From Hyphomicrobiales bacterium (GTDB lineage Bacteria > Pseudomonadota > Alphaproteobacteria > Rhizobiales > Beijerinckiaceae): a stretch of 64,000 nucleotides of DNA. The notes under the pieces were generated by a model, which was not told the origin of the DNA, made no database searches, and worked only from the letters and a program-made list of their open reading frames with translations. A program made the translations under genes and the position numbers. Below, piece after piece: positions 18,673 to 29,819 of the stretch. The DNA lies in assembly GCA_930633525.1 (NCBI GenBank), contig CAKNFP010000001.1, forward strand, positions 4,463,501 through 4,527,500, written 5' to 3'. The first letter of the stretch is position 1; every line of letters begins with the position of its first letter.

Positions 18673-19560
18673 TCAGCCCTGCAGACGACGACAAAGCGCG
18701 TCAAGCTGATCCAGAGTGAGATAACGGATCCGCATCTCGCCGCCACGCGCTTGGTGATTGATCGTCACGGCCAGCCCCAGGACATCCTCAAGCGCTTTTT
18801 CCAAAGCACGCGTGTCCGGGTCTTTCTCCGCCTTCGTGCGAGCGCGCGGCACGCTCGGCTTTCCGCTATCTCGGGCTTCGTCCTGGGCTATGCGCTCGAC
18901 ATCGCGGACATTAAGCCCCTTCTCGATGACTTGCCGCGCCACTGTCTCCGGATCTTCCAACCCCAGCAGGGCACGGGCGTGGCCAGCCGATAGCTGACCA
19001 TCATTCACAAGCCCCTTGACGCCAGCCGGCAGCTTGAGCAAGCGAAGCGTATTCGCAACATGGCTGCGGCTCTTCCCGATGACCTGGGCCAGATCGTTCT
19101 GCGAATAGTCGAAATCGGCGATGAGCCGCTCATAGCCGGCCGCCTCCTCCATCGGATTGAGGTCAGCACGCTGGACGTTCTCGATAATGGCTATCTCGAG
19201 CGCGGTCTTGTCGTCTGCCTCGATGACCACCACCGGGACTTCGTGCAAGCCGGCCCGCTGGGCTGCCCGCCAACGCCGCTCGCCCGCAATGATCTCGAAT
19301 ACATCGATCAAATGTGCCAGCGATCGCACAACAATCGGCTGGATCACACCGCGCTGCCTGATCGAATCGGCGAGCTCGGAGAGATCCTCCTCGACAAAGG
19401 CCTTGCGCGGATTGCGCGGGTTCGGTCGGAGAAACTCTACCGGAACAAGGCGCTGACCCGGAGCGCGCGTGCGTTCCAGCGCGCCGAACTCCTCACCGAC
19501 ATCACCGATGAGAGCAGCTAGGCCTCGGCCAAGGCGGGAACGTGCGGGATCATCGGCCAT
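18673..19560 (-). CDS. parB: Chromosome-partitioning protein ParB
   Basis: A 295-residue CTP-dependent DNA clamp that loads at parS and acts with ParA in origin segregation. It contains RLGRGLAALIGD near the start, the CTP-binding box GERRWRAAQRAGL, ENVQRADLNPMEEA, and the helix-turn-helix QNDLAQVIGKSRSHVANTLRLL. The C-terminal dimerisation region ends LDQLDALCRRLQG. ATG 19560 (MADDPARS) has GGAG upstream; the frame is open to 19590. It follows parA by 30 bp. Several parS-like sites lie within 2.5-4.5 kb of parA. Confidence 0.97.
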   Translation of the reverse strand: MADDPARSRLGRGLAALIGDVGEEFGALERTRAPGQRLVPVEFLRPNPRNPRKAFVEEDLSELADSIRQRGVIQPIVVRSLAHLIDVFEIIAGERRWRAAQRAGLHEVPVVVIEADDKTALEIAIIENVQRADLNPMEEAAGYERLIADFDYSQNDLAQVIGKSRSHVANTLRLLKLPAGVKGLVNDGQLSAGHARALLGLEDPETVARQVIEKGLNVRDVERIAQDEARDSGKPSVPRARTKAEKDPDTRALEKALEDVLGLAVTINHQARGGEMRIRYLTLDQLDALCRRLQG

Positions 19561-19590
19561 AGGTGTTCTCCAGAACGACAAGGCCTGCAA

Positions 19591-20460
19591 TCAGGCCGCG
19601 CACAAGCTACGCTCGCGCTGAATCACTTCGGACGCCAACTTGAGATAAGCCTGAGCGCCGGCGCATTTTAGATCGTAGAGCAACACCGGCTTGCCGTGCG
19701 ACGGCGCCTCCGAAACCCGGACATTCCTGGGTATGACCGTGTCATAGACCTTCTGCCCCATGAACTGCCGCACATCAGCGACCACCTGGCCCGCGAGATT
19801 GTTACGGGGGTCATACATGGTCAATACGACGCCGTGGATCGTCAGGCGGGGATTGAGCGCCGCGCGAACCTGGTCCACCGTCTTCAGGAGTTGGCTAAGC
19901 CCCTCCAGCGCGAAAAATTCACACTGCAAAGGCACGACGACCGCATCAGCGGCGGTCAAGGCGTTGATGGTCAGAAGATTGAGTGAGGGCGGACAATCGA
20001 TGAGGACGTAAGTAAAACCGCCGGTATGGCCATCCGAGGATGGTAAGGCTGAAACAGTTTTGATGGCTTGCATCAAGCGATGCGCACGATCGCGAGAAGA
20101 GGCGATCTCGAGCTCCACTCCCAGAAGATCCAGAGTCGACGGAGCGACAGCCAGGTTGGGAACGGCGGTTTCGATGACCGAGTCCGCGAGTTGGGCGGCG
20201 CCTGTCATGACATCATAGGTGGAGATTCGGCGGCTTCGGCGATCGATGCCCAAGCCAGTCGTCGCATTGCCTTGCGGATCGAGATCGATGATCAGCACGC
20301 GCTCACCTATGGCGGCAAGCGCTGTGCCGAGATTGATCGCGGTGGTGGTTTTGCCGACACCGCCCTTCTGGTTAGCCAAAGCGAGAACACGTACCGCTTG
20401 GGAGTGCAACCGTTGGATCGGCCCAACCTGCGGTGGTTCAATGGTATGACTATCGGTCAT
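19591..20460 (-). CDS. parA: Chromosome-partitioning ATPase ParA
   Basis: A 289-residue Walker-type ATPase that forms the gradient moving ParB-parS complexes. The deviant Walker A motif NQKGGVGKTTTAINLG (about residues 30-45) has the signature first lysine. LLIDLDPQGNATTGLG and LIDCPPSLNLLTINAL follow. About 25 extra residues precede the core. It lies 8 bp after rsmG on the same strand, the conserved rsmG-parA-parB order. Confidence 0.97.
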   Translation of the reverse strand: MTDSHTIEPPQVGPIQRLHSQAVRVLALANQKGGVGKTTTAINLGTALAAIGERVLIIDLDPQGNATTGLGIDRRSRRISTYDVMTGAAQLADSVIETAVPNLAVAPSTLDLLGVELEIASSRDRAHRLMQAIKTVSALPSSDGHTGGFTYVLIDCPPSLNLLTINALTAADAVVVPLQCEFFALEGLSQLLKTVDQVRAALNPRLTIHGVVLTMYDPRNNLAGQVVADVRQFMGQKVYDTVIPRNVRVSEAPSHGKPVLLYDLKCAGAQAYLKLASEVIQRERSLCAA

Positions 20461-20468
20461 GGCTTCGC

Positions 20469-21119
20469 CTATTCCCGCTCAAGCTCGCAGGCCGCGCTCA
20501 CAATCAGAATACCCGCCTCGGGATCTGTTAAGCTCGGCGCGATATCGGCAGTGATTCTCCAAGATTTAGTGGCCTCGGTCAATTCAGCATCCAGATCCTG
20601 GCCCTTTGGAAATATCCCGATCGATCCGGTTCTCAACAGATCTTTGACCATCGGCATGAGCCGTACGACCGGCGCCAACGCACGAGCCGTTACAACGTCA
20701 ACCCGTCCAACGAACTGATTCGCAATATCCTCGATGCGGCCCTCGTGTACCTTGGCCGGGGCACCCGTCGCTCGGATCGCGGCGCGCAAGAAGGCACATT
20801 TCCGGCTGTTGCTCTCGACGAGATGAACTTCCGAACCCTCGGCTTCGCTGAGAAGGATCGCAATGATGAGGCCTGGAAGTCCGGCCCCAGAACCGAGGTC
20901 AAGCCATCGGCGCGCGTTTGGCCGAAGACGAAGAAGCTGCGCCGAATCTGCGATATGCCGTCCCCAGATATCCTCAAGGGTTCCGGGTCCAACGAGATTC
21001 TTTATGGACTGCCAGCGCTGGAGTTCGCGGACATAGGCGCCGAGTTGGGCCTCGGTTTCACGTGAAACATCGACCAGTCCCGCAAGTTCCAGATTCGCCC
21101 TGCTGCCTTCTGACGCCAT
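20469..21119 (-). CDS. rsmG: 16S rRNA (guanine527-N7)-methyltransferase RsmG
   Basis: A 216-residue SAM-dependent methyltransferase that modifies G527 of 16S rRNA. The family core is KNLVGPGTLEDIWGRHIADSAQL, WLDLGSGAGLPGL (SAM motif) and VTARALAPV. VSRET near the N-terminus is encoded by a parS site, as in many alphaproteobacteria. ATG 21119 is chosen over GTG 21125 (two codons earlier). Confidence 0.95.
   Translation of the reverse strand: MASEGSRANLELAGLVDVSRETEAQLGAYVRELQRWQSIKNLVGPGTLEDIWGRHIADSAQLLRLRPNARRWLDLGSGAGLPGLIIAILLSEAEGSEVHLVESNSRKCAFLRAAIRATGAPAKVHEGRIEDIANQFVGRVDVVTARALAPVVRLMPMVKDLLRTGSIGIFPKGQDLDAELTEATKSWRITADIAPSLTDPEAGILIVSAACELERE
21054..21069. promoter_or_regulatory. 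parS-like ParB site inside rsmG
   Basis: GGTTTCACGTGAAACA matches parS TGTTTCACGTGAAACA at 15 of 16 positions and encodes part of the VSRET motif of RsmG. Confidence 0.85.
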
Positions 21120-21181
21120 AAGCACGAACTACCCGAATCATTGCGGAAGAGAATCGATCGCCATTGGTATAGCATCGCCAC

Positions 21182-21197
21182 TGTTTCATGTGAAACA
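21182..21197. promoter_or_regulatory. parS-like ParB site between mnmG and rsmG
   Basis: TGTTTCATGTGAAACA matches parS at 15 of 16 positions (C to T in the centre) and lies in the short gap between the two genes. Confidence 0.85.
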
Positions 21198-21204
21198 GCG
21201 AGCC

Positions 21205-23073
21205 CTATGTAACGGGGACGAATCGATTAACTTTCCCCAGGGCGATCGAGGCCAGGATCGTCATAGCGGCGGGCGTCATGCCTTCGATGCGCGCTGCCTG
21301 CCCTAAGGTCGCGGGTTGAACCTGCATCAGCTTCTGCCGAATTTCGTTGGACAACCCGGGCATGGTCAAGAAATCCATTGTCGGAAGCTTCACAGACTCA
21401 TCCGCGCGATATGTGGCGATATCAACGGCCTGCCGCTCCGTATAGACGGCATAGGTCGCATCGGCCTCGATCCTCGCTGCCATGCGATCGGACGTGGAAG
21501 AGAGTTCAGGCCATATTCCGGCGAGTCGCCGCATATCGATTCCGGGGTAGGAAAGGAGCTGGAAGGCCGAGCGCCTTTGTCCATCGCGATTGAGGGACAG
21601 CCCGTATCGTTCAGCTTCATTGGGTGTGAGGTCCAGGGACGCAAGCTGCGTACGCAGTTTGGTCAGTGCTTCCTGAGAGAAACGGAAGGATTCGGCCCGT
21701 TCGCTTCCGATGCAACCGATAGCGAGACCACGGGGTGTCAACCGCTCATCGGCGTTATCGGAGCGGAGCGATAACCGATATTCCGACCTGGACGTGAACA
21801 TGCGATAGGGCTCGCTTACGCCCTGCGTCACGAGGTCATCAACCATGACGCCCATATAGCTCTCAGCCCGGTCGAAGACGATCTCAGGCTGGTCACCTGC
21901 GCAGCGCGCGGCGTTGAGCCCTGCGATCAACCCTTGTGCGCCTGCTTCCTCGTAGCCGGTCGTACCGTTGATCTGGCCGGCCAAGAACAGACCCCGCCAG
22001 TTCTTGACTTCCAAAGTAGCGCGGAGGTTCCGGGGATCCACGTAGTCATACTCGATCGCATAGCCCGGCCTGAGAACGGTCGTCTTCTCCAATCCGGGAA
22101 TCGTGGCGATGAAGGCGCGCTGAACGTCCTCTGGCAAGGACGTCGAAATGCCATTGGGATAAACCGTGGGATCGTCCAGGCCTTCCGGCTCCAGAAAGAT
22201 CTGGTGGCCATCCCGATCACCGAAGCGGGTGATCTTGTCTTCCACGGAGGGACAATAGCGGGGGCCTCGCCCGGAGATCGAACCGGAGTACATCGCTGAC
22301 CGGTGGATGTTCTGCCGGATGACCGCGTGCGTGGCCTCGGTCGTCCGCGTAATGCCACATTCGATTTGGGGCGTAACGATCCGATCGGTCAACGTCGAGA
22401 AGGGTTCAGGCGGATCATCGCCCGCCTGCATCTCTACAGCGGACCAGTCGATCGTGCGCCCGTCGAGGCGAGCTGGCGTGCCGGTCTTCAACCGCCCGAG
22501 TGTCAGGCCGAGTTGCATCAAGCTGGCCGACAGGCCGTTTACGGGTGGCTCGCCATAGCGGCCTCCGGCTTGCTTACGCTCGCCGATGTGGATCAATCCA
22601 CGCAGGAACGTGCCTGTCGTAATGACCACCGCACCGCAGTCAACGCGGCGCCCATCGCCGAGCTGCACACCGGATACACGATCGCCCGAGAAGATAATCG
22701 CGTCGACTTCGGCTTCCAGAATCGACAGGTTTTCCGTCGCCGCCAGAGCCTGCTGGACAGCTTGGGCGTAGAGCTTGCGGTCAGCCTGCGCCCGAGGGCC
22801 ACGCACCGCTGGTCCCTTTCGGCGATTGAGAACCCTGAACTGGATCCCGGCCGCGTCGGCCGCGCGGGCCATGACCCCATCCAGGGCGTCGATCTCGCGC
22901 ACGAGATGGCCCTTGCCAAGACCACCTATCGCGGGATTGCATGACATCGCGCCGATGGTCGACTGGCGATGCGTGATCAGCGCTGTTCTCGCGCCGAGAC
23001 GCGCGGATGCGGACGCGGCTTCAGTCCCTGCGTGACCGCCGCCCACCACCACGACATCAAATTTGGTCGACAT
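21205..23073 (-). CDS. mnmG: tRNA uridine-5-carboxymethylaminomethyl modification enzyme MnmG (GidA)
   Basis: A 622-residue FAD protein that, with MnmE, modifies U34 of several tRNAs. The N-terminus [16 protein letters not shown], then [25 protein letters not shown], and [28 protein letters not shown] and LTPRGLAIG are all diagnostic. ATG 23073 (MSTKFD) has GGAG eight bases upstream and gives the family length; the frame is open to 23142. Confidence 0.97.
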   Translation of the reverse strand: MSTKFDVVVVGGGHAGTEAASASARLGARTALITHRQSTIGAMSCNPAIGGLGKGHLVREIDALDGVMARAADAAGIQFRVLNRRKGPAVRGPRAQADRKLYAQAVQQALAATENLSILEAEVDAIIFSGDRVSGVQLGDGRRVDCGAVVITTGTFLRGLIHIGERKQAGGRYGEPPVNGLSASLMQLGLTLGRLKTGTPARLDGRTIDWSAVEMQAGDDPPEPFSTLTDRIVTPQIECGITRTTEATHAVIRQNIHRSAMYSGSISGRGPRYCPSVEDKITRFGDRDGHQIFLEPEGLDDPTVYPNGISTSLPEDVQRAFIATIPGLEKTTVLRPGYAIEYDYVDPRNLRATLEVKNWRGLFLAGQINGTTGYEEAGAQGLIAGLNAARCAGDQPEIVFDRAESYMGVMVDDLVTQGVSEPYRMFTSRSEYRLSLRSDNADERLTPRGLAIGCIGSERAESFRFSQEALTKLRTQLASLDLTPNEAERYGLSLNRDGQRRSAFQLLSYPGIDMRRLAGIWPELSSTSDRMAARIEADATYAVYTERQAVDIATYRADESVKLPTMDFLTMPGLSNEIRQKLMQVQPATLGQAARIEGMTPAAMTILASIALGKVNRFVPVT

Positions 23074-23134
23074 ACGGATCTCCATGCGATCCCAAGGTTC
23101 ATGACGCCAGGTCATGACGCTTGTACTCGAAATG

Positions 23135-23150
23135 CGTTTCACGTGAAACA
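23135..23150. promoter_or_regulatory. parS-like ParB site upstream of mnmG
   Basis: CGTTTCACGTGAAACA matches parS at 15 of 16 positions, in the mnmE-mnmG intergenic region. Confidence 0.85.
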
Positions 23151-23166
23151 GCGCGAAGCGGCGGCC

Positions 23167-24510
23167 CTATTTTCCGATGCAGAAAGATGAAAATACGCGG
23201 TCGAGAATCTCCTCGACCCCGACCTGTCCTGTTACGCGACCGAGGCCCCGCAGCGCGAGCCGCAGATCCTCCGCAAAAAGCTCAGGGGGTTTCGCGGTTT
23301 CCAGGCCGCGATCGAGAGCCGCAAGCGTGGCCGTAAGCGCATAGCGATGGCGCTCGCGGGTCACCAGCGCTGAGCCATTCCCAAGGGCTTCGCGGGCGCG
23401 ATCCGCGACCGCGTCCAGCAACTGCGTGATTCCGCGATCTGTTGTCGAAGAAACGCTGAGGCCATGAAAATCGCTTGGCGCTTCCTGAAGGTCGCTCTTT
23501 GTCCATAGGGACAAAGTGGGTGCCTGCCAGCCCGATGATTGCGGGGGCGAATCGAATGTCTCCAGCGCGAGCACGAGATCCGCGCGCTCGGCCCGAAGAA
23601 GGGCGCGACGAATCCCCTCCTTCTCCACCATATCCTCTGTGGGCCGAAGGCCCGCGGTATCCACGAGAATAACGGGGAGCCCGTCGATTTCGAGCGCCGT
23701 CTCAAGCACATCCCGAGTCGTACCCGGGATCGGGGTGACGATCGCGGCTTCCCTTTGCAGCAGGCGATTGAACAGGGTGGACTTACCCGCATTCGGCGCG
23801 CCGGCGATCACAACGGTAAAACCCTCGCGCAGTCGCTCGCCGCGATGGCCATCGGCAATCGCGGCAGCAATCTCGTCACGAACGGCGGCCACGCGTGGCG
23901 CTACCGCATCAGCCAGACTGTCGGGCACGTCCCCTTCGTCCGAGAAATCGAGTTCGGCCTCAACCTCAGCCAAACAATCCACGAGCCGGTCCCGCCAGTC
24001 CAGAATGACCGTGGAGAGTGCGCCATCCATCTGACGTAGGGCCTGTCGGCGCTGCAGCTCGGTTTTCGCATCGACGAGATCCGCGATGCCCTCCGCCTCG
24101 CTCAGATCGAGGCGCCCGGCCAGAAAGGCACGGCGGGAAAACTCACCCGGCTCAGCAAGCCGACAACGGGGTATATCTAGCAGGGCAGCCATAACCGCCC
24201 TGATCACGGCCGTACCACCATGGAGGTGAAACTCGGCCATATCCTCTCCGCTGAAACTCGCTGGTCCTGGGAACCAGAAGACTAGCGCGTGATCAAGGGT
24301 CTCACCCGTCGTCGGTGCGCGCAGATAACGTAGAGAGGCTCGGCGCGGATCCGGGCAACCACCCGCGATCGTTTCGAGAGCGAATCGGCTCGCGGGGCCG
24401 GATAGGCGCAGGATCGCCACCGCGGAACGGACGTGGCCGGTTGCTAGCGCGAGGATCGTTTCCCTGCCCCCGGCGTTTTCATGGTGGGTCGGAGTCATGC
24501 GGGTCATCAC
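23167..24510 (-). CDS. mnmE: tRNA modification GTPase MnmE (TrmE)
   Basis: A 447-residue K+-activated GTPase, partner of MnmG in tRNA wobble-uridine modification. The N-terminal tetrahydrofolate domain has ETILALATG and [14 protein letters not shown]. The G domain has [19 protein letters not shown] and VDTAGLR. The C-terminus ends in the essential FCIGK. The start is uncertain among three Met codons within the first five residues. Confidence 0.96.
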   Translation of the reverse strand: MMTRMTPTHHENAGGRETILALATGHVRSAVAILRLSGPASRFALETIAGGCPDPRRASLRYLRAPTTGETLDHALVFWFPGPASFSGEDMAEFHLHGGTAVIRAVMAALLDIPRCRLAEPGEFSRRAFLAGRLDLSEAEGIADLVDAKTELQRRQALRQMDGALSTVILDWRDRLVDCLAEVEAELDFSDEGDVPDSLADAVAPRVAAVRDEIAAAIADGHRGERLREGFTVVIAGAPNAGKSTLFNRLLQREAAIVTPIPGTTRDVLETALEIDGLPVILVDTAGLRPTEDMVEKEGIRRALLRAERADLVLALETFDSPPQSSGWQAPTLSLWTKSDLQEAPSDFHGLSVSSTTDRGITQLLDAVADRAREALGNGSALVTRERHRYALTATLAALDRGLETAKPPELFAEDLRLALRGLGRVTGQVGVEEILDRVFSSFCIGK

Positions 24511-24605
24511 AGAACGAAGTCAGCCCTTCACGATTACGAGGCGGCAGCCTGGTTTGGCCGAAAAAGCGTGCCACAATGATAGCGAGCAAGGACGGAGCCT
24601 TAAAC

Positions 24606-26603
24606 ATGAACCGCCTGGGTGACCAGACCAGCCCCTACCTCTTGCAGCATCGCCACAACCCCGTCGACTGGTGGCCCTGGGGATCCGAAGCCCTTGCTGA
24701 GGCGCGAAGCGCGGGCAAGCCCATTCTGCTGTCCGTCGGCTATGCAGCCTGCCACTGGTGCCATGTCATGGCGCACGAGAGTTTCGAAGACGCGGAGACA
24801 GCCGCGGTGATGAACGAACTCTTCGTCAATATCAAGGTCGACCGCGAGGAGCGGCCGGACGTGGACCAGATTTATATGCAGGCTCTCCATATGCTGGGCG
24901 AACAGGGAGGCTGGCCGCTCACCATGTTCCTGACGCCCGAGGGCGAGCCATTCTGGGGAGGAACCTACTTCCCGAAGACCGCGCACTTTGGGCGGCCGGC
25001 GTTTGTTGCCGTTCTCAAAGAGGTCGCCAGGCTTGTCCGAGAGGAGCCAGGACGGATCGCTCACAACCGCAATGCCCTCTTGCAGAATCTGCGCGCTACC
25101 GTCGCCGCGAGCCCCGACGCCTCTTTCGGTGGAGAGTGGCTTGTGCAGGTGGGCTCGGCGCTCAAACGCGCTTTTGATGCGCTTCATGGCGGCCTGAAAG
25201 GCGCCCCGAAGTTCCCCAATCCCATGCTTCTCGAATTCCTGTGGAGATGGGCCGACACACAAGGCGATACTGAAGCAGGCGACCTGTTCCGACTCTCGCT
25301 TGAACAGATGGCCCGCGGGGGCATCCATGATCACTTGGGTGGAGGTTTCGCGCGCTACTCTGTCGACGATCGGTGGCTCGTGCCGCATTTCGAGAAGATG
25401 CTCTACGATAATGCCCAGCTCTTGCCGCTCCTCGCCCTCGCCGCAGCCCAGACCGGTCATACCATCTTCAAGGAAGCGGCCGAAGGGATTGTCAGTTGGC
25501 TCGATCGCGAGATGCGCATGCCCAGCGGTGCCTTCGCGGCAAGCCTCGACGCCGATTCGGAGGGCGAGGAAGGCAAGGCCTATGTCTGGACCGAGGCCGA
25601 GATCGACACAGTCCTGGGGCCTGATTCCGCCTTGTTCAAGGCCGTCTACGGTGTGACGCCGACGGGCAATTGGGAAGGCCATACCATCCTGAACCGGCAG
25701 AACGGCTTCGTGCCTGATCCAGCCCAGGCGGCCAAACTGGACGATCTCAGGCAGCGGCTTCTGGACCACCGTGACCGGCGCCCGCAGCCCGCTCGGGATG
25801 ACAAGATCCTGGCCGATTGGAACGGGTTGATGATCATCGGGCTCGTCCGCGCCGGGTTGCTGCTTGATCGACCGGATTGGATCGAGACTGCGCAGGAGGC
25901 CTATCGTTTCATAAACGAATCCATGGTGAGAGACGGCCTTCTGGGCCATAGCTGGCGGGATGGCCGTCTGCTCTTCCCGGGCTTCGCGACCGATCATGCG
26001 GCTTTGATGTTGGCGGCTTTGACCCTTTACGAAGCCACGGGAAACCAGCACTACCTGGAGCATACCGACCGCTGGAAAACAGTGTTAAAGAATCATTACG
26101 CTGACGAATCGGGTTTGCTTTTCCTCGTCGCGGACAGCGCGGATGACCTTGTCGTTCGCCCACGGCCTACGATGGATGAAGCCACGCCCAATGCGAACGG
26201 CCTTTACGCGGAGGCCCTGGCGAGACTGGCCGCGTTTTCGCCCTCCGAAGGGGTTGATGAGGAACTGTCGATGCTCGCCGGTCATGCGAGGGTAGCGCCC
26301 CTCAATCATGCCTCAGTTCTGAATGCCCTGGATTTTTATATTCGTGCCGCGGCTATCATCGTAGCGGGACCCGAAAGGAAGGCACTCCTCGAGGCAGCGC
26401 GGTCCGTTCCATATCCGAATCGGACGATCATGGACGTACAGGCCGTTGGCGATCTGGACTCTGGGCATCCCGCGCGGGCGCAATCCGAGAGAGCAGGGCA
26501 GGGAAGCGCCTTCGTGTGCCGCGGGCAGGTCTGCTCGCTGCCGATCAGCGATCCGGTCCTGCTGCGGCGCGCGCTGCAGCCATCCTCGGACGCGGTTGGC
26601 TGA
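24606..26603 (+). CDS. DUF255 thioredoxin-domain protein (YyaL/SSP411-like)
   Basis: A 665-residue protein with an N-terminal thioredoxin-like domain carrying [35 protein letters not shown] and [18 protein letters not shown]-terminal (alpha/alpha)6-barrel resembling N-acylglucosamine epimerase follows ([25 protein letters not shown]). ATG 24606 has GGAG about 9 bp upstream and puts [15 protein letters not shown] first, as in the family. The cellular role is not established. It is one of the few plus-strand genes on the left arm. Confidence 0.92.
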   Translation: MNRLGDQTSPYLLQHRHNPVDWWPWGSEALAEARSAGKPILLSVGYAACHWCHVMAHESFEDAETAAVMNELFVNIKVDREERPDVDQIYMQALHMLGEQGGWPLTMFLTPEGEPFWGGTYFPKTAHFGRPAFVAVLKEVARLVREEPGRIAHNRNALLQNLRATVAASPDASFGGEWLVQVGSALKRAFDALHGGLKGAPKFPNPMLLEFLWRWADTQGDTEAGDLFRLSLEQMARGGIHDHLGGGFARYSVDDRWLVPHFEKMLYDNAQLLPLLALAAAQTGHTIFKEAAEGIVSWLDREMRMPSGAFAASLDADSEGEEGKAYVWTEAEIDTVLGPDSALFKAVYGVTPTGNWEGHTILNRQNGFVPDPAQAAKLDDLRQRLLDHRDRRPQPARDDKILADWNGLMIIGLVRAGLLLDRPDWIETAQEAYRFINESMVRDGLLGHSWRDGRLLFPGFATDHAALMLAALTLYEATGNQHYLEHTDRWKTVLKNHYADESGLLFLVADSADDLVVRPRPTMDEATPNANGLYAEALARLAAFSPSEGVDEELSMLAGHARVAPLNHASVLNALDFYIRAAAIIVAGPERKALLEAARSVPYPNRTIMDVQAVGDLDSGHPARAQSERAGQGSAFVCRGQVCSLPISDPVLLRRALQPSSDAVG

Positions 26604-26612
26604 TATGCAAAA

Positions 26613-26642
26613 CCCCGCGGCTGCAGGTTTGCGGTCGCGGGG
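26613..26642 (-). terminator. Probable terminator of the DUF4214 gene
   Basis: CCCCGCG / CGCGGGG arms separated by 16 bases, followed on the minus strand by GGTTTTGC. It lies between two convergent genes. The loop is long, so confidence is moderate. Confidence 0.5.
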
Positions 26643-26736
26643 CCGTGGTAGTGGAAGTCGGAAGTCTGGTCGACGCCGCTTGGTTCATGAGCCGCGCGGA
26701 ACGCGAGCCGCCGAGGAACCAGGCCGTCGTGGTTAC

Positions 26737-27672
26737 TTAGGCAAAGTACCAATCACCCGTGGTGGCGTTCCACGCCAGGGAGTGCAAGTAGTCGCTCTGG
26801 CTCACGTTCTCCGCGCTATCGGCGAAAGCGATGAGAAGGTTCTCCCGGCTGAAGCCGCTCTGCAGCTGGCTGATCCAGAAAGCCGCCCCGTCGCTGTCAC
26901 TGGCGCGGCCGAGCACGTTCTCATACATCACCTCGACCAACCGCGCGTTGCTCAGGGTGTATGCATTTCCGTAGGCCTTGGTGAATTCGGCACTCTTCAG
27001 CAGAGAGCCGGCGATGTCCGCTTCGGAGACACCGCCCGCCTGCACGTCATACCAGAAATTGAGGCCCGCGATATCGGCTTGGCGGCCAAGGCCCGCCTCA
27101 TAAAGGCGGCCGACCGCCTCGGCGTCCGCCTTGTTGGAGCCGAGGACTTCCTGCTCGCGATGGAAATTAATGGTGTCGTTGGCATCGTTGGACAGGAACC
27201 CGTCCAGGCCAAGGCCACCCAATCCCTCCCACGGAATATTGCCGACGAAACTCTCCTTGGCCGGGAGGTAGAAGGCGATTTCGCCCCAGCTCAAGCTGAC
27301 ATCGTTGAAATGGTAGAGCTCGACCTGCCTGCCCGGATCGAGCCAGTCCAGGACGATGACCGAGGTATCGCTGGCCGTGTCCCAGAGCACGAGGTGGCGA
27401 TTGTCGATCGTCGCTATATGGCTCGTCGGCGACGACCATGAGATGCCACGCATCGTCACGTAGTCATCCCCGCCGCTATCCGAGATGATCATATCGCCGT
27501 TGACGACATAGCCATCCTCGCCCTTGCCCCCCATGGCGAGATTGAAACCGCCGCGTGCGGTGCTTTCGATCGTGTCGTTACCGCCATACCCGTAGGCGAC
27601 GGAATACGAACTTCCCAGTGTCAGATAGTCCCGAAACGAAACACCACCCGTCGGCGTCAAATTGATAACCAT
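26737..27672 (-). CDS. DUF4214-domain protein, probably secreted
   Basis: A 311-residue protein. The N-terminal half contains Gly/Asp-rich stretches such as YGYGGNDTIEST and GGKGEDGYVVNGD that resemble haemolysin-type beta-roll repeats. The C-terminal half has two DUF4214-like units around LYEAGLGRQADIAGLNFWYD and MYENVLGRASDSDGAAFW. Such proteins are often exported by type I systems without a cleaved signal; none is seen here. ATG 27672 (MVINLTPTGG) is taken; the frame runs to 27864, but that part crosses the rho terminator. Function is unknown. Confidence 0.8.
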   Translation of the reverse strand: MVINLTPTGGVSFRDYLTLGSSYSVAYGYGGNDTIESTARGGFNLAMGGKGEDGYVVNGDMIISDSGGDDYVTMRGISWSSPTSHIATIDNRHLVLWDTASDTSVIVLDWLDPGRQVELYHFNDVSLSWGEIAFYLPAKESFVGNIPWEGLGGLGLDGFLSNDANDTINFHREQEVLGSNKADAEAVGRLYEAGLGRQADIAGLNFWYDVQAGGVSEADIAGSLLKSAEFTKAYGNAYTLSNARLVEVMYENVLGRASDSDGAAFWISQLQSGFSRENLLIAFADSAENVSQSDYLHSLAWNATTGDWYFA

Positions 27673-27817
27673 GCCAGAATTCCCGCTTTGACTGCGTCTT
27701 TGCCCCGTTCCGGGAAAGACCGAGGTCCCCATGGAACGTTTGCAAGCGTCGAGCCGGATCTCTGTCGAAGGTCGTTTTGCAGACGGGGGAAAGCGGGATC
27801 GGCAGGCTGTGCCGCAC

Positions 27818-27853
27818 AAAAAAACCGCCGGAGCGAAACGCCGGCGGCTTTTA
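27818..27853 (-). terminator. Intrinsic terminator after rho
   Basis: CCGCCGG / CCGGCGG stem with a short loop, flanked by a run of seven A bases that reads as a T tract on the minus strand, 60 bp after the rho stop codon. Confidence 0.85.
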
Positions 27854-27911
27854 AAAGGGATCAAGGACGACCGACTGAAACATCGGTCGTACTCTGGTAT
27901 TCCCTCGATCC

Positions 27912-29177
27912 TCAGGTATTCATGGAATCGAAGAATTCGCCGTTGGACTTGGTCTGCCGCAGCTTGTCGAGCAGGAACTCGATGGCATCGACCGTGCCCA
28001 TCGGGTTGAGAATCCGCCGGAGCACATAAGTCTTCTTGAGGATATCCGCCGGCGTGAGCAGTTCCTCCTTGCGCGTGCCGGAACGGGTGATGTCCAGCGA
28101 GGGGAAGACGCGCTTGTCGGACACCTTGCGGTCAAGAATGATTTCCGAGTTACCCGTGCCCTTGAACTCCTCGAAGATCACTTCGTCCATGCGGCTGCCG
28201 GTATCGATGAGAGCGGTCGCGATAATGGTCAGCGAGCCACCTTCCTCGATATTGCGTGCCGCGCCGAAGAAGCGCTTCGGCCGCTGCAGGGCGTTGGCAT
28301 CCACACCGCCGGTCAACACCTTGCCGGAGGACGGCACAACCGTGTTGTAGGCGCGGCCCAGGCGGGTGATGGAATCGAGCAGGATGACAACGTCACGGCC
28401 GTGCTCGACAAGGCGCTTGGCCTTCTCGATCACCATCTCCGCGACCTGCACGTGGCGCGCAGCCGGCTCGTCGAACGTCGAGGAAATCACCTCGCCCTTC
28501 ACCGAGCGCTGCATGTCGGTGACTTCCTCAGGCCGCTCGTCGATGAGCAGGACGATGAGGTAGCACTCCGGATGATTCGTGGTGATCGACTGGGCGATGT
28601 TCTGCAGCAGGACCGTCTTGCCGGTGCGCGGCGGCGCGACGATGAGGGCGCGCTGTCCCTTGCCGATCGGCGAGACAATGTCGATGATCCGGGCCGAGTA
28701 GTCCTTCTTGGTCGGATCTTCGATCTCGAGGCGCAGTCTCTCATCGGGATAGAGCGGCGTCAGGTTGTCGAAGTGAACCTTGTGCCGGATCTTCTCCGGG
28801 TCCTCGAAATTGATCGTGTTGACCTTGAGCAGCGCGAAATAGCGCTCGCCTTCCTTGGGACCACGGATCGGTCCTTCAACGGTATCACCGGTCCGGAGGC
28901 CGAAACGGCGGATTTGTGACGGGGAGATGTAGATGTCATCCGGCCCGGGCAGATAGTTGGAATCGGACGACCGGAGAAATCCGAATCCGTCCTGAAGAAC
29001 CTCGACAACGCCTTCGCCGATGATCTCGATTTCCCGCGCAGCCAGCTGCTTCAAAATCGCAAACATCAGTTCCTGTTTGCGCATGATGCTGGCGTTTTCG
29101 ACCTCGAGCTCCTCGGCCGAAGTCAAAAGCTCAGTTGGCGTCTTGGACTTGAGGTCCTGAAGCTTGATCTCCCGCAT
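27912..29177 (-). CDS. rho: Transcription termination factor Rho
   Basis: A 421-residue hexameric RNA helicase. The N-terminal Rho domain begins [18 protein letters not shown] and contains [22 protein letters not shown]. The ATPase domain has [39 protein letters not shown] and [22 protein letters not shown]. The long frame starts at 29225 but ATG 29177 gives the conserved N-terminus. A leader of about 200 bp separates it from hemJ. Confidence 0.98.
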   Translation of the reverse strand: MREIKLQDLKSKTPTELLTSAEELEVENASIMRKQELMFAILKQLAAREIEIIGEGVVEVLQDGFGFLRSSDSNYLPGPDDIYISPSQIRRFGLRTGDTVEGPIRGPKEGERYFALLKVNTINFEDPEKIRHKVHFDNLTPLYPDERLRLEIEDPTKKDYSARIIDIVSPIGKGQRALIVAPPRTGKTVLLQNIAQSITTNHPECYLIVLLIDERPEEVTDMQRSVKGEVISSTFDEPAARHVQVAEMVIEKAKRLVEHGRDVVILLDSITRLGRAYNTVVPSSGKVLTGGVDANALQRPKRFFGAARNIEEGGSLTIIATALIDTGSRMDEVIFEEFKGTGNSEIILDRKVSDKRVFPSLDITRSGTRKEELLTPADILKKTYVLRRILNPMGTVDAIEFLLDKLRQTKSNGEFFDSMNT

Positions 29178-29391
29178 GGAGACTCTCTCAAAATGTAAGG
29201 GGCGTGCCTGGGGAAGGCCGGCCACGGTAAGAAGGGGAACTAACAGGCAGAAGGGCAGCGGCTAGGAATAACGAGCTACCGGCAGAGGCGTCGCGTGGTA
29301 GGGGCCCACGGCATCCGCCAACCTGTTTCAAGGAAGGATGGGACTTCCATATCCGTTTTTGAAGTAGCTCTCAAGCCCCAGTGTCAAGGCT

Positions 29392-29814
29392 TCAAAAAGG
29401 TTTGACTACAACCAGGATCACAATGCCGATCATCAGAAGCGTCGGTATCTCGTTCACAATACGATAGAATCGCGCTGTTCGCTTGCGGATGTCGCCTGCG
29501 AGCCTGCGCTGTTCGCCAGAAAAAAAACCGTGAATGCCAGAAAGAAAAACGACCAATAGCAGCTTCCCGTGAAGCCACCCGGACGAAAACCAGCCTCCGC
29601 TATAGGCAATGTAGAGGCCGGAAATCCAAGTCGCGACCATGGCAGGATTGATGATCGCCTTCAACAGGCGTCGCTCCATGACCTTGAAGGTCTCAGAGCG
29701 ATCGGAACCCACCGGGGCCTCCGCGTGATAAACGAAGAGACGGGGCAAATAGAGCATGCCCGCCATCCAGGCGATGACAGAGATGACGTGGAAGGCTTTG
29801 ATCCATTCATACAT
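29392..29814 (-). CDS. hemJ: Protoporphyrinogen IX oxidase HemJ
   Basis: A 140-residue integral-membrane enzyme that oxidises protoporphyrinogen IX in haem synthesis. The N-terminal KAFHVISVIAWMAGMLYLPRLFVYH contains the conserved His and the signature of HemJ. LLKAIINPAMVATWISGLYIA and WLHGKLLLVV follow; four hydrophobic helices fit the family. ATG 29814 lies 5 bp after the hemE stop; an in-frame TTG at 29823 overlaps hemE. Coupling with hemE supports the assignment. Confidence 0.92.
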   Translation of the reverse strand: MYEWIKAFHVISVIAWMAGMLYLPRLFVYHAEAPVGSDRSETFKVMERRLLKAIINPAMVATWISGLYIAYSGGWFSSGWLHGKLLLVVFLSGIHGFFSGEQRRLAGDIRKRTARFYRIVNEIPTLLMIGIVILVVVKPF

Positions 29815-29819
29815 GGGGA

